Origin: a bacterium 336/3
Lineage (GTDB): Bacteria; Bacteroidota; Bacteroidia; Cytophagales; Thermonemataceae
Assembly (NCBI GenBank): GCA_001281695.1
Contig: LJIE01000001.1
Location: 192,107 to 256,106, forward strand
Length of the DNA: 64,000 nucleotides
Direction of reading: 5' to 3'
The notes below the pieces were generated by a model. The model was not told where the DNA came from. It made no database searches and saw only the letters and a program-made list of their open reading frames with translations. The position numbers were made by a program, and so were the translations under genes. This document shows, one piece after another, positions 46,009-54,270 of this stretch (within the stretch, counting starts at the first letter, position 1; the number at the start of each line of letters is the position of its first letter).

Positions 46009-46494
46009 ATGAAAAACATTGTTATTGAAATTAAATGGGCTATTATTTTTATAATAATGACCTTCTTGTGGATGTTGCTTGAAAAAACAATTGGCTTACA
46101 CGATGTAAATATAGAAAAACACCCTATTTACACTAATTTTATTGCTATTCCAGCTATTGCTATTTATGTGTTTGCCTTGCTAGATAAACGTAAAAATGTT
46201 TATGAAGGTTATATGACTTACAAACAAGGTGTTATTTCAGGTTTGATAATCACACTCATTGTTACAATATGTACTCCTCTATCACAATATATTATTTTGA
46301 CATTCATCACTCCAGATTTTTTTACAAACGCTATCAATTTTACTGTTAAAAACAAAAAAATGACTTTAACAGAAGCCCAAGATTTCTTTAATTTGAAAAA
46401 TTATATAATTCAAGGAACTATTGGAGCTCCTATTATGGGTATTTTGACAACTCTTATTGTTGCTATCACTACAAAAAAATCTAAAGACAATTAA
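46009..46494 (+). CDS. DUF4199 membrane protein
   Basis: A 161-residue integral membrane protein with four hydrophobic helices (about 8-28, 42-60, 72-100 and 132-155) and the DUF4199 layout: ALLDKRKNVYEGYMTYKQGVISG between helices 2 and 3. The family is common in Bacteroidota and of unknown function. It is followed after two bases by a small unknown gene, so both are probably translated together. Confidence 0.8.
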   Translation: MKNIVIEIKWAIIFIIMTFLWMLLEKTIGLHDVNIEKHPIYTNFIAIPAIAIYVFALLDKRKNVYEGYMTYKQGVISGLIITLIVTICTPLSQYIILTFITPDFFTNAINFTVKNKKMTLTEAQDFFNLKNYIIQGTIGAPIMGILTTLIVAITTKKSKDN

Positions 46495-46496
46495 TT

Positions 46497-47057
46497 ATGG
46501 GGAAAAGATCATTTCTTTATAGTGCAAATCAAAGTTTTACAAAATTAAGAGATTTGTCAGAGTGCAAAAACTCTATTCCGTTTTTTTATAAAATCATTTT
46601 AGGGGTAGATGCAGAAATCTGTAAATCTCAATTATGGGAAAACTATGCTCATCCAATAGCTATCAAAGGAGATTTCATAAAAGGCTTACAATTTTTCTAT
46701 GATTTATTGGATTATTTTAAAACCCAAAAACAAATACCTCAAGAATTATTAGAAAAATCATTATCAGATACTAAAAAGTTTTTTGAAGAAAATCCTGACA
46801 GGATAAGTGATTATTTCTTTTTGGAAGCTGGTGAGATTTTTGACAATGGTGAAGGGGATATTTACACTCAAAATAGAGACCTTTGGGATGACATAATCTA
46901 TGTTCATAAAAGTCTTAAAGAGCTCTTAATTAAGAAACCCTTAAATATGTTTGAAAATCCCATACATTCATGGTTTTACGATATAAAAGATAATCCCGAA
47001 GAGCATTTAATTGTAAACTGGAAAAGTGCTACTTTTTATTCTTTTAATAATACTTAA
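46497..47057 (+). CDS. Cytosolic protein of unknown function (186 aa)
   Basis: A 186-residue soluble protein, mainly alpha-helical by eye, with an aromatic- and acidic-rich middle (SDYFFLEAGEIFDNGEGDIY) and a WFYDIKDNPEEHLIVNWKS end. It resembles the general style of toxin-immunity proteins that accompany polymorphic toxins, but no toxin gene is adjacent and no family was recognised. It begins two bases after the DUF4199 gene and is followed by a terminator. Confidence 0.65.
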   Translation: MGKRSFLYSANQSFTKLRDLSECKNSIPFFYKIILGVDAEICKSQLWENYAHPIAIKGDFIKGLQFFYDLLDYFKTQKQIPQELLEKSLSDTKKFFEENPDRISDYFFLEAGEIFDNGEGDIYTQNRDLWDDIIYVHKSLKELLIKKPLNMFENPIHSWFYDIKDNPEEHLIVNWKSATFYSFNNT

Positions 47058-47078
47058 AGTATGGATTATTGAATATTT

Positions 47079-47117
47079 AAAAAGCAAGGATAATATATAT
47101 TTCCTTGCTTTTTTTTT
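47079..47117 (+). terminator. Terminator after the 46.5 kb gene
   Basis: AAAAAGCAAGGA (47079-47090) pairs with TCCTTGCTTTTT (47102-47113), followed by more T. Confidence 0.85.
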
Positions 47118-47154
47118 ATTTTTTTAATAGCTTTTGAATCCGATCACACCTTAT

Positions 47155-49461
47155 ATGTTTTTTCGCCTATTTGCTGTATTTATTTTACTTCACAATATTT
47201 TGCCTTCTAAAGCTCAATCTGTTTTAGATAGCCTTCTCTTTGATTTGTATAAAACAGAAGATGCTCACAGTTTAATTAAATTGGAGAAAATATTTGAACT
47301 CCAAAATCTGAAACGAGTAGTAAATCATGCAAATGATGACACCTGTCGAAGAAGAATGATAACATATCTTGAAAAAGAAGCCATCAAAACAAAATCTCCT
47401 TTTTTCAAAAGTATTATTTATAGCAAATTAAGTGAAGTAAATACCCTTGTTGATAAAAGCTCTCCTTTAGGAATTAAAAGTTTAAAAAATGCAGAAAAAT
47501 ATCTGTTTAAGGGTGATAATACTGTTGCTTTATTTTATTTCCGAATGAAAAAATCGGCTTATTTTCTACAAGCCAATAAATATGATTCAGCTTTGTATTT
47601 TGCAACCAAAGCTCTTGAAATCAGTAAGCAAGTGTCTCATGATAGTCTTTCCAATTCTGCTAACTATTTTATTGGAAGTGTTTATTATCGAGGCAGACTA
47701 TATGCCAAATCAAGAGAATATTTTTTGTTAGGCATCAAAACTGACGGAAAGGATTTGAGAAGACACTTAACGATTACCAACACGATAGGTGTGTCTTATC
47801 GTAATGAAGAAAAACACGATTCAGCCCGATTTTACTTCAAAAAAGTAATTGAGAGGGCTATTTTTTATAAAGATACAGCTTGGATAAGTATTGCAAATGG
47901 TAATATAGGAAGCACTTATCTTCTTGAAAAACAATATGAAAAGGCTATTCCTTATATGCTTATCAATTTGTCTTTAGCCACAAGGAATCACAAAAATACT
48001 CGTTTAGATGGTAATACCATCAATGTTGTAGTGGGCATTGCAAAAGCTTATTTGGGATTAAATGATTTAAAAAATGCTAAGATTTATAAAGATAGTGCCA
48101 CAAACAATATACCTCATGATAGAGGTCGAAATAAAAGACTAGCAAGAAATTATTATGAAATGTGTGGTTTATATTATCAACAGCTTGGTGATTATAAAGA
48201 AGCTTTTGCTTACTCAGAAAGGTTTCATCATTTAAAAGATAGCCTTGAATTGGCAGAAGAAAATCAAAGGGCAAGTGAAATTCAAAATCAGATAGAGATA
48301 GATAAACACATTGAAAAGGAACAAGCTCAATTTCTTGAAAATGAGCAAAAAAACAAATTGATTATCAGTTTTATTGTAATTCTGATCTTGAGCTTTTTCT
48401 TAATTTATTTTCTATGGAAAAGTAATAAAACCCGAATGCAGAATAATAGAAGATTAGCCAGTCAAAAAGAAGAAATTTCTGCTCAAGCAGAAGAATTAAG
48501 AGCTATCAATCATAGGTTAGTGGAGTTAGACGAGTTCAAACAAAACATGACCAGCATGATTATTCACGATTTAAAAAACCCACTCAATGCTCTTTTAAAT
48601 ATTTCACCACAAAAAATGCTTAATTATACAGAACAAATACGAAGTTATGCTCAACAAATGCAACGTTTGGTCCTTAATATTTTAGATGTACAAAAATTTG
48701 AAGAAGCTCAAATTTCTTTGGATAAACGGACTATCCATATTACAAATATTGTTGAAAATGCCTTGAATCAAACACACTTCTTAATATCACAGAAAAATAT
48801 TGTTATCAAAAAAGATATTCAAAAAGATTTGTATGTCTATGCTGACCAAGAAATGTTGGAAAGAGTATTTGTCAATTTATTAACAAATGCCATCAAATAT
48901 TCCTCTTTCAATCAAGAAGTACAAATCAAAGTCAATAAAAATCATGAACAAGTTTTTTGTAGTGTAAAAGACTTTGGGATTGGCATCCCTGAAGAAAAAC
49001 TTCATTTGGTTTTTAATAAGTTTGTGCAAATGGAAGCTCGTTCCTCTATTGGTATGCGTTCTACAGGTTTAGGGCTTACTTATTGCAAAATGGCTATTGA
49101 GGCTCATCATGGAATTATAGGTGTTAGCTCTCAGCAAGGACAAGGCTCAGAGTTTTGGTTTAAAATACCTCTTACAACATCTGATAGTCAAAGCATTGGA
49201 GAAAAAACTCAAGAAAATTTTGTTTTGCATAAAGATTCTTTAGAACTTTCGCATGAAGATAAATTATTATTAGAGCCTTTTTTCTCTGCTTTACAAAAGT
49301 TAGAAGTATATTATGTATCCGATTTAGAAAATCTTTTACAAAGTATCTCTTTTTTAGATGATAATGAACGGCTTCAGCATTGGCACAATCGATTAAGAAA
49401 TGCTATTTTTACTATGAATCAGCCTCTGTATTTACAGATTGTAAAGGAAATAAATTCTTAA
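47155..49461 (+). CDS. TPR-containing sensor histidine kinase
   Basis: A 768-residue kinase: signal peptide (MFFRLFAVFILLHNILPSKAQ), about 370 residues of periplasmic TPR repeats, a membrane helix (KLIISFIVILILSFFLIYFL), a short coiled coil, then HisKA with MIIHDLKNPLNAL and an HATPase domain with NLLTNAIKYS (N box), FGIGIPEEKL (G1) and STGLGLTYCKMAIE (G2). After the catalytic domain comes a unique helical tail of about 90 residues. The ATG at 47155 is preferred to a TTG seven codons upstream. The next gene, a receiver-kinase hybrid, starts 3 bases after its stop. Confidence 0.92.
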   Translation: MFFRLFAVFILLHNILPSKAQSVLDSLLFDLYKTEDAHSLIKLEKIFELQNLKRVVNHANDDTCRRRMITYLEKEAIKTKSPFFKSIIYSKLSEVNTLVDKSSPLGIKSLKNAEKYLFKGDNTVALFYFRMKKSAYFLQANKYDSALYFATKALEISKQVSHDSLSNSANYFIGSVYYRGRLYAKSREYFLLGIKTDGKDLRRHLTITNTIGVSYRNEEKHDSARFYFKKVIERAIFYKDTAWISIANGNIGSTYLLEKQYEKAIPYMLINLSLATRNHKNTRLDGNTINVVVGIAKAYLGLNDLKNAKIYKDSATNNIPHDRGRNKRLARNYYEMCGLYYQQLGDYKEAFAYSERFHHLKDSLELAEENQRASEIQNQIEIDKHIEKEQAQFLENEQKNKLIISFIVILILSFFLIYFLWKSNKTRMQNNRRLASQKEEISAQAEELRAINHRLVELDEFKQNMTSMIIHDLKNPLNALLNISPQKMLNYTEQIRSYAQQMQRLVLNILDVQKFEEAQISLDKRTIHITNIVENALNQTHFLISQKNIVIKKDIQKDLYVYADQEMLERVFVNLLTNAIKYSSFNQEVQIKVNKNHEQVFCSVKDFGIGIPEEKLHLVFNKFVQMEARSSIGMRSTGLGLTYCKMAIEAHHGIIGVSSQQGQGSEFWFKIPLTTSDSQSIGEKTQENFVLHKDSLELSHEDKLLLEPFFSALQKLEVYYVSDLENLLQSISFLDDNERLQHWHNRLRNAIFTMNQPLYLQIVKEINS

Positions 49462-49464
49462 AAT

Positions 49465-50586
49465 ATGATTACACTGAAAGATAAGCCTACATTGTTAATA
49501 GCTGATGATCAACCTGATAATTTAAGAGCTATTATTGAGATTCTGCAAAAATCATCCTTACAATTTGAATTCATCAATGTTCCTAATGGAAAAGTACTTG
49601 TAGATATTGCTATTAAGAAACAACCCGATTTAATTATTACAGATTGGGAAATGCCTGAAATGAATGGTTTAGAAGCCATTTCCGAATTAAAACAACACCC
49701 TGATACACAAGATATTCCTATAATTATTTGTACGGGAATAATGATTACTCCCAACGACTTAAAAGTTGCTTTGGAAGCTGGTGCTGCTGATTATATCAAA
49801 AAACCTATTGAACCCATTGAACTTTTGGCAAGAGTACAATCTATGCTTACTCTTTCAGCCTCTTACAGAAAAATTAAAGAACAAAAAGAAGAGCTTGAAA
49901 CACTCAATATACTCAAAAACAGAATTTTGTCTGTAGTTTCTCATGATACTCGTAGTCCATTAAATTCTCTTAAAGGAACTCTTTTTCTTCTTGAAAATGA
50001 TGCTTTAACACAAGAAGAAATGAAAGATACTGTTGGAAAGATTATCATCCAATCAGAACAAGTCAATAACTTTTTAGATAATCTTTTACATTGGGCAAAA
50101 AATCAGTTTGAACAACCAAAACCCAATGTCTCTAGTTTTAATATACAAGAAGTTCTACTACCAACCATAGAACTATTAAAACCTATTGCTTTTGCAAAAA
50201 AAATTACGATACTACACAATAACATTCAAGATTTAACTATTAAGGCTGATAAAGAAATGCTCAAAACAGTTATTCGTAACCTAATTTCCAATGCGATTAA
50301 ATTTTGTTCCACAAATGACTCCATAGAAATTAAAACACTCACAAATAATAACCAAGTTACTGTTTTCTGTAATGATACAGGCATAGGTATTAGTCAAGAG
50401 AATCTTGAGAAAATTTTTGAAGAAGGACAACTCAGTACAAAAGGAACAAACAATGAACTGGGAACTGGTTTGGGCTTATTACTTTGTAAATCGTTTGTGG
50501 AAGCCAATGGAGGAAATATTGGTGTAACTAGTCAAGAAAACAAAGGTAGTTCTTTTTGGTTTACAATTCCTCTACCTAAAAACTAA
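49465..50586 (+). CDS. Hybrid protein: receiver domain followed by histidine kinase
   Basis: A 373-residue cytosolic protein. The receiver is N-terminal (LIADDQPDN acidic pair, LIITDWEMPEMNG phosphoacceptor, KKPIEPIELLARV lysine), followed by a coiled coil and HisKA (VVSHDTRSPLNSLKG), then HATPase with NLISNAIKFCS and ELGTGLGLLLCKSF. The receiver-first order suits a protein that receives phosphate or signal from the upstream membrane kinase and then acts as a kinase itself. No DNA-binding output is present in the operon, so the final target lies elsewhere. The beta-lactamase gene follows after 21 bases. Confidence 0.92.
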   Translation: MITLKDKPTLLIADDQPDNLRAIIEILQKSSLQFEFINVPNGKVLVDIAIKKQPDLIITDWEMPEMNGLEAISELKQHPDTQDIPIIICTGIMITPNDLKVALEAGAADYIKKPIEPIELLARVQSMLTLSASYRKIKEQKEELETLNILKNRILSVVSHDTRSPLNSLKGTLFLLENDALTQEEMKDTVGKIIIQSEQVNNFLDNLLHWAKNQFEQPKPNVSSFNIQEVLLPTIELLKPIAFAKKITILHNNIQDLTIKADKEMLKTVIRNLISNAIKFCSTNDSIEIKTLTNNNQVTVFCNDTGIGISQENLEKIFEEGQLSTKGTNNELGTGLGLLLCKSFVEANGGNIGVTSQENKGSSFWFTIPLPKN

Positions 50587-50607
50587 TTCATTTTGTCTTT
50601 TATTTGT

Positions 50608-51489
50608 ATGTACTCAAAAAAAATTCTTAGCCTTTTATTCTTATTAATATTTGTTCAAAACTCTTTTGCTCAAAATATCAGACAGAAAATAGATAGTTTG
50701 CTCAAAACAAAAAAAGCAGATGTAGGAATTGCTATTTATGATTTACAAAGCAAAGACACCATTACATGGGGTAATTATAGAAAGTATCCTATGCAAAGTG
50801 TCTATAAGTTTCATTTAGCTTTGGCGGTTTTGCATCAAGTAGATAAAGGTAAATTATCTTTAGAACAGAAAATTTTAGTAAAAAAGTCAGATTTACTGCC
50901 CAATACTTGGAGTCCTCTCCGAGAAAAATATCCACAAGGAAATATAGAATTGCCTTTAAGTGAAATTATTCATTATACAGTAGCAATCAGCGATAACAAT
51001 GGTTGTGATATTCTTTTCAGACTATTGGGAGGTACAAAAAAAGTCCATAAATATATTAAATCTTTAGGAATCAAAGAAATTGCTATCAAAGCAACAGAAG
51101 AAGAAATGCACAAAGAGTGGGATGTACAGTTTACCAACTGGACGACACCTTTAGCTACAGTTCAGCTCTTAGAAATTTTTCATCAAAAGAATATTCTTTC
51201 TAAAACCTCTCAAGAGTTTCTTTGGAAAACAATGGTCGAAACTTCTACTGGTTTAAAAAGAATGAAATATCTCTTACCTAAAAATACCATTATAGCTCAC
51301 AAAACAGGAACATCAGACAATAAAGATGGCATTACATCAGCTATTAATGATATGGGTATCATTATGTTACCGAATGGAAACTACATTGCTGTTTGTGTAT
51401 TTGTGTCTAATTCCAAAGAAGATTTTCAAACCAATGAGCAAATTATTGCAGATGTCACAAAAATGATTTGGGATGAGTGCACAAAATAA
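50608..51489 (+). CDS. Class A beta-lactamase, subclass A2 (PER/VEB/CepA-like)
   Basis: A 293-residue serine beta-lactamase with signal peptide (cleavage near NSFAQ). The motifs are SVYK (Ser64-Lys67 here), SDNN (128-131), an omega-loop region with EEEMHKEWDVQFTNWT, and HKTGTSDN (Lys232). The MHKEWDVQFTNWT spacing and the LLPKNTIIAHKTGTS block are those of subclass A2, typical of Bacteroidota. It would hydrolyse penicillins and cephalosporins in the periplasm; the spectrum cannot be read from sequence. The ATG at 50608 is chosen over a TTG at 50593. It follows two sensor-kinase genes on the same strand. Confidence 0.93.
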   Translation: MYSKKILSLLFLLIFVQNSFAQNIRQKIDSLLKTKKADVGIAIYDLQSKDTITWGNYRKYPMQSVYKFHLALAVLHQVDKGKLSLEQKILVKKSDLLPNTWSPLREKYPQGNIELPLSEIIHYTVAISDNNGCDILFRLLGGTKKVHKYIKSLGIKEIAIKATEEEMHKEWDVQFTNWTTPLATVQLLEIFHQKNILSKTSQEFLWKTMVETSTGLKRMKYLLPKNTIIAHKTGTSDNKDGITSAINDMGIIMLPNGNYIAVCVFVSNSKEDFQTNEQIIADVTKMIWDECTK

Positions 51490-51493
51490 AAAT

Positions 51494-52237
51494 TTATGGA
51501 TTATTTCTCAAGATATACTCTATTTCTGATTCAGGATTAAGAGTTTCTCCAACATAAAAAGCGTTACTGCCTTGTCCTTCAAGCAAATCGAAGTATAACA
51601 TATAGCGTTTTGGAGCATCCTTACTTTGAGCCAATACATGTCTAGTTTCTCCTTTACCTTCTACAAAGTTTTCACCTTCAGCCTCAAAAAAGAAGCTCCC
51701 GACATCTACCATTTTCCATTGTTCTTGTCCATTAGGCAAACTGAAAAATACATCTGCTGTTTGATCACTATCTGCAAACTGCATGGCTGGTCCAGGGTTA
51801 TCATCTGTCCCCAAAAAGAATGGTGTCAGAGGTTTTTCAATACTTTGTCTTTGTAAAAAGAACCAAATAATATCAGCTCCTTCTCCTTTAGGCATACTAA
51901 TAAGTGCTTTCTTATCATCTACACTCAATATTGGAAAAAAACGACCTGTCTCAAGATGATTGTCATTTTCGTCCCAAGTCATTTCTACAAGTTTCATTTT
52001 TCCTAAAACCTGATAGTTTTTTTCCCAATGTACTATCAAATTACCTATTTGAATTTTACGAAGTTTATCGTAAACGGAAGCATTATCAAAAGCCATTTGT
52101 TCTTCAAATTTAGTTCGTTCAATTTGTTTTTCGGTTTGTGTTATTTTACGATTATATAATAGCCTCCTTACCAACCAAATACCTCCTACTATTGCTACAA
52201 TAATTCCTACATAAAAAAAGAAATAAGTTGAACCCAT
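51494..52237 (-). CDS. Membrane-anchored DUF4178-like protein
   Basis: A 247-residue protein with one N-terminal membrane helix (TYFFFYVGIIVAIVGGIWLV) and a soluble beta-rich domain. The LRKIQIGNLIVHWEKNYQVLGKMKLVE opening and the late YFDLLEGQGSNAFYVGE segment resemble DUF4178 proteins, but this is by eye. It is convergent with the beta-lactamase, four bases apart, and lies 20 bases downstream of the Ser-rich-tail gene, with which it probably forms an operon. Confidence 0.7.
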   Translation of the reverse strand: MGSTYFFFYVGIIVAIVGGIWLVRRLLYNRKITQTEKQIERTKFEEQMAFDNASVYDKLRKIQIGNLIVHWEKNYQVLGKMKLVEMTWDENDNHLETGRFFPILSVDDKKALISMPKGEGADIIWFFLQRQSIEKPLTPFFLGTDDNPGPAMQFADSDQTADVFFSLPNGQEQWKMVDVGSFFFEAEGENFVEGKGETRHVLAQSKDAPKRYMLYFDLLEGQGSNAFYVGETLNPESEIEYILRNNP

Positions 52238-52257
52238 ATTTTAATACTTTATATTGT

Positions 52258-53748
52258 TTAACGTTTTTTTCTAGAACTACTACCCCAAGAACGTGAATCT
52301 GAACGTTTGGAACTTGAGCTAGAGGATGATGAACTCGATTTTTTAGACGAGCTTGATGATGAACTCCAAGAACGTGAATCTGATTTTTTACTAGAGCTAG
52401 AATAAGAACTTCCACTACTCGACCCACTACTACTTTTAGAACCAGAGTTTGAGCTACTACTGTAATTTTTAGATCCTGATCCTGAACTACTTGAAGATGA
52501 ATAACTACGTGTTGAGGGTTTCTTAAAAGCTAGATTATATACTTTATTCGATTTTTCAGAACTAGTTTGTAACTGATTTTGAGCATACATCCAATTACCC
52601 GCCATAGCGTACTGCCATGCCAATTGTTGTGCCAAAAATGCTTCATTAGATAGTCTATCGTATGAGCTTCTATCAGAACTACTAATACTCGCACTTTTTG
52701 TAGATTTCAAGTCTTTATCAATGGCATTGTATTGGGTTATAAAGTTATTATAAGATTCTTTTTGGGTATTGTACTCATTCATAAGAGCCATTTCATAAGG
52801 AGCTAATTTTTCCAGTATAAACAAAGCATCTATGTATTCTTTATTAGTGGACTTTATTTGAGCCTGTGGTAACAAATTCATACATATTTTTAATAATGAG
52901 TCTGTTCTTTTCATGGCTGGTGAACCACTAACCAACATTTTGGGTTGTGATGTACTAATATTTGTTTCAAGTTTAATCAGATTAATATTCCTAGATAATG
53001 ATATTATTGAATTAGGCACCGTTGCTGGAGCATTCACAAAGCCTACAAATAAATTATTAGTATATTCATAACTACCCATCATTCTTTTTGACTCTATTTC
53101 TGCAATAGCACTATTTGTCATTAAGGTATGTTGGCTAACAGCAGATTTGCCTTCATAATTAGAAGCGTAAAATTCATTAATCAGTTGCAAACTATTGTCT
53201 ATCTTATTATTAGAAGTATTAAAAATAGCCAAACAGTCTAATAATGCTTTTTTATGTCTTTCTTCAAAAGGAGATTCATTAATTTTTCCTTTTAATTTTT
53301 CAGCATTAGAATTGAGCATCTTTTGTTGTGCTGTAATGCCCTCTATGTCTTTCTTAGTTTTACTTTTCAAACTAATGAGACTAATATGTTTATTATAGAA
53401 ATAAGATTGATTCGTCCTGAATATTCTCATTTCAGTATAAACATCTTGTAATCCTATCACCGAATAGCTTTTCTTTTTCTGTTCATAAAGAGTTTTTGCA
53501 TTTTTATATGAACTTTTTATATTTTCAAAATCTTTCGTAAAATCCTCTATTTCTGATGGTTTAAACCAATTAATAACATTTTTTTGAATGTCTTTTTCAG
53601 TTTCTTCCCATCTCGAAAAATCCCCTCTGTATTCTTTTTCAACAGCATTTTGCCCTGTGATAGGGGCTATTGCAAATGCACTTACCAAACCCGACACCAA
53701 CACTATAATCGGTACTAAAGGGCTTTTTTGTTTTAAAGGTGTATTCAT
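52258..53748 (-). CDS. Membrane-anchored coiled-coil protein with a long serine-rich tail
   Basis: A 496-residue protein: one membrane helix near the N-terminus (LVPIIVLVSGLVSAFAIAPI), a helical, coiled-coil-rich body to about residue 395, and a low-complexity tail of about 90 residues made mostly of Ser with Lys/Arg, Asp and Gly. The tail contains two DSRSW units. It ends in a basic SSRKKR. The DNA under the tail has internal direct repeats (CCAAGAACGTGAATCTGA at 52285 and 52366), a likely source of length variation. The body has no recognised family. The tail may bind envelope components or be modified. Confidence 0.75.
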   Translation of the reverse strand: MNTPLKQKSPLVPIIVLVSGLVSAFAIAPITGQNAVEKEYRGDFSRWEETEKDIQKNVINWFKPSEIEDFTKDFENIKSSYKNAKTLYEQKKKSYSVIGLQDVYTEMRIFRTNQSYFYNKHISLISLKSKTKKDIEGITAQQKMLNSNAEKLKGKINESPFEERHKKALLDCLAIFNTSNNKIDNSLQLINEFYASNYEGKSAVSQHTLMTNSAIAEIESKRMMGSYEYTNNLFVGFVNAPATVPNSIISLSRNINLIKLETNISTSQPKMLVSGSPAMKRTDSLLKICMNLLPQAQIKSTNKEYIDALFILEKLAPYEMALMNEYNTQKESYNNFITQYNAIDKDLKSTKSASISSSDRSSYDRLSNEAFLAQQLAWQYAMAGNWMYAQNQLQTSSEKSNKVYNLAFKKPSTRSYSSSSSSGSGSKNYSSSSNSGSKSSSGSSSGSSYSSSSKKSDSRSWSSSSSSSKKSSSSSSSSSSKRSDSRSWGSSSRKKR

Positions 53749-53869
53749 AACCCAAACATTTTTTTGAAAATATACAAATTCTCAAAGATCTTTCCAAAAT
53801 AAGTTTATTCATAGTTAAGTCTTATTTGGTTCAATTTTTGACCTTATAAAAGACATAATCTTGTACCTT

Positions 53870-54247
53870 ATGCCAAAATCTTTTAAAATCATCATATTAG
53901 GTTTTGCCTTTAATATACCCGTAGGTTTTGTATTGTGGTCTATTTTATGGAATAAAGGACTAGGTATTTTAGGCTTTACTGTAATGATCGCCTTGATTTT
54001 TAATGGCTATTTGTTAGCTTGGTATTGGAGAACTCTATCTTTTAATCTTTTAGAAAGAAGTCTTTTAGGGTGGTTATCAATGATATTGAATCATATTCTA
54101 TTTTTTGGAACAGAGTTTTTTATTATTCGGCATGAAACTTTTAATCTTAAGTTTGTTTCTAATTCAATTGGATTTTTTATTCTTTATTATCCTTTTTGTT
54201 GGTTGGGTTTTATAATTTATAATAAATTTCATAAAAAGGGTTCATAA
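53870..54247 (+). CDS. Small integral membrane protein, unknown function
   Basis: A 125-residue protein with four hydrophobic segments (about 5-28, 32-52, 62-82 and 95-118) and a basic end (KFHKKGS), so the C-terminus is probably cytosolic. No family is recognised. The ATG at 53870 is chosen over a TTG three codons upstream; a near-consensus -7 box (TAATCTTG) immediately upstream would make the transcript almost leaderless. It ends inside a bidirectional terminator. Confidence 0.62.
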   Translation: MPKSFKIIILGFAFNIPVGFVLWSILWNKGLGILGFTVMIALIFNGYLLAWYWRTLSFNLLERSLLGWLSMILNHILFFGTEFFIIRHETFNLKFVSNSIGFFILYYPFCWLGFIIYNKFHKKGS

Positions 54248-54267
54248 TATTTGCATGAACCCTTTTT
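54233..54267. terminator. Bidirectional terminator
   Basis: AAAAAGGGTTCAT (54233-54245) pairs with ATGAACCCTTTTT (54255-54267) between convergent genes; the stem overlaps the stop codon of the membrane-protein gene. Confidence 0.88.
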
Positions 54268-54270
54268 ATT

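Noticed and set aside
46009-47057. DUF4199 plus unknown gene as a toxin-immunity pair
   Set aside because: No toxin domain or secretion signal is visible; DUF4199 is a widespread housekeeping-type membrane family.
52152-52427. Open frame opposite the Ser-rich tail that codes for a valine- and leucine-rich peptide
   Set aside because: It is on the same strand but in another frame of the Ser-rich gene; the serine codon repeats create an artificial open frame with no start signal or protein-like content.
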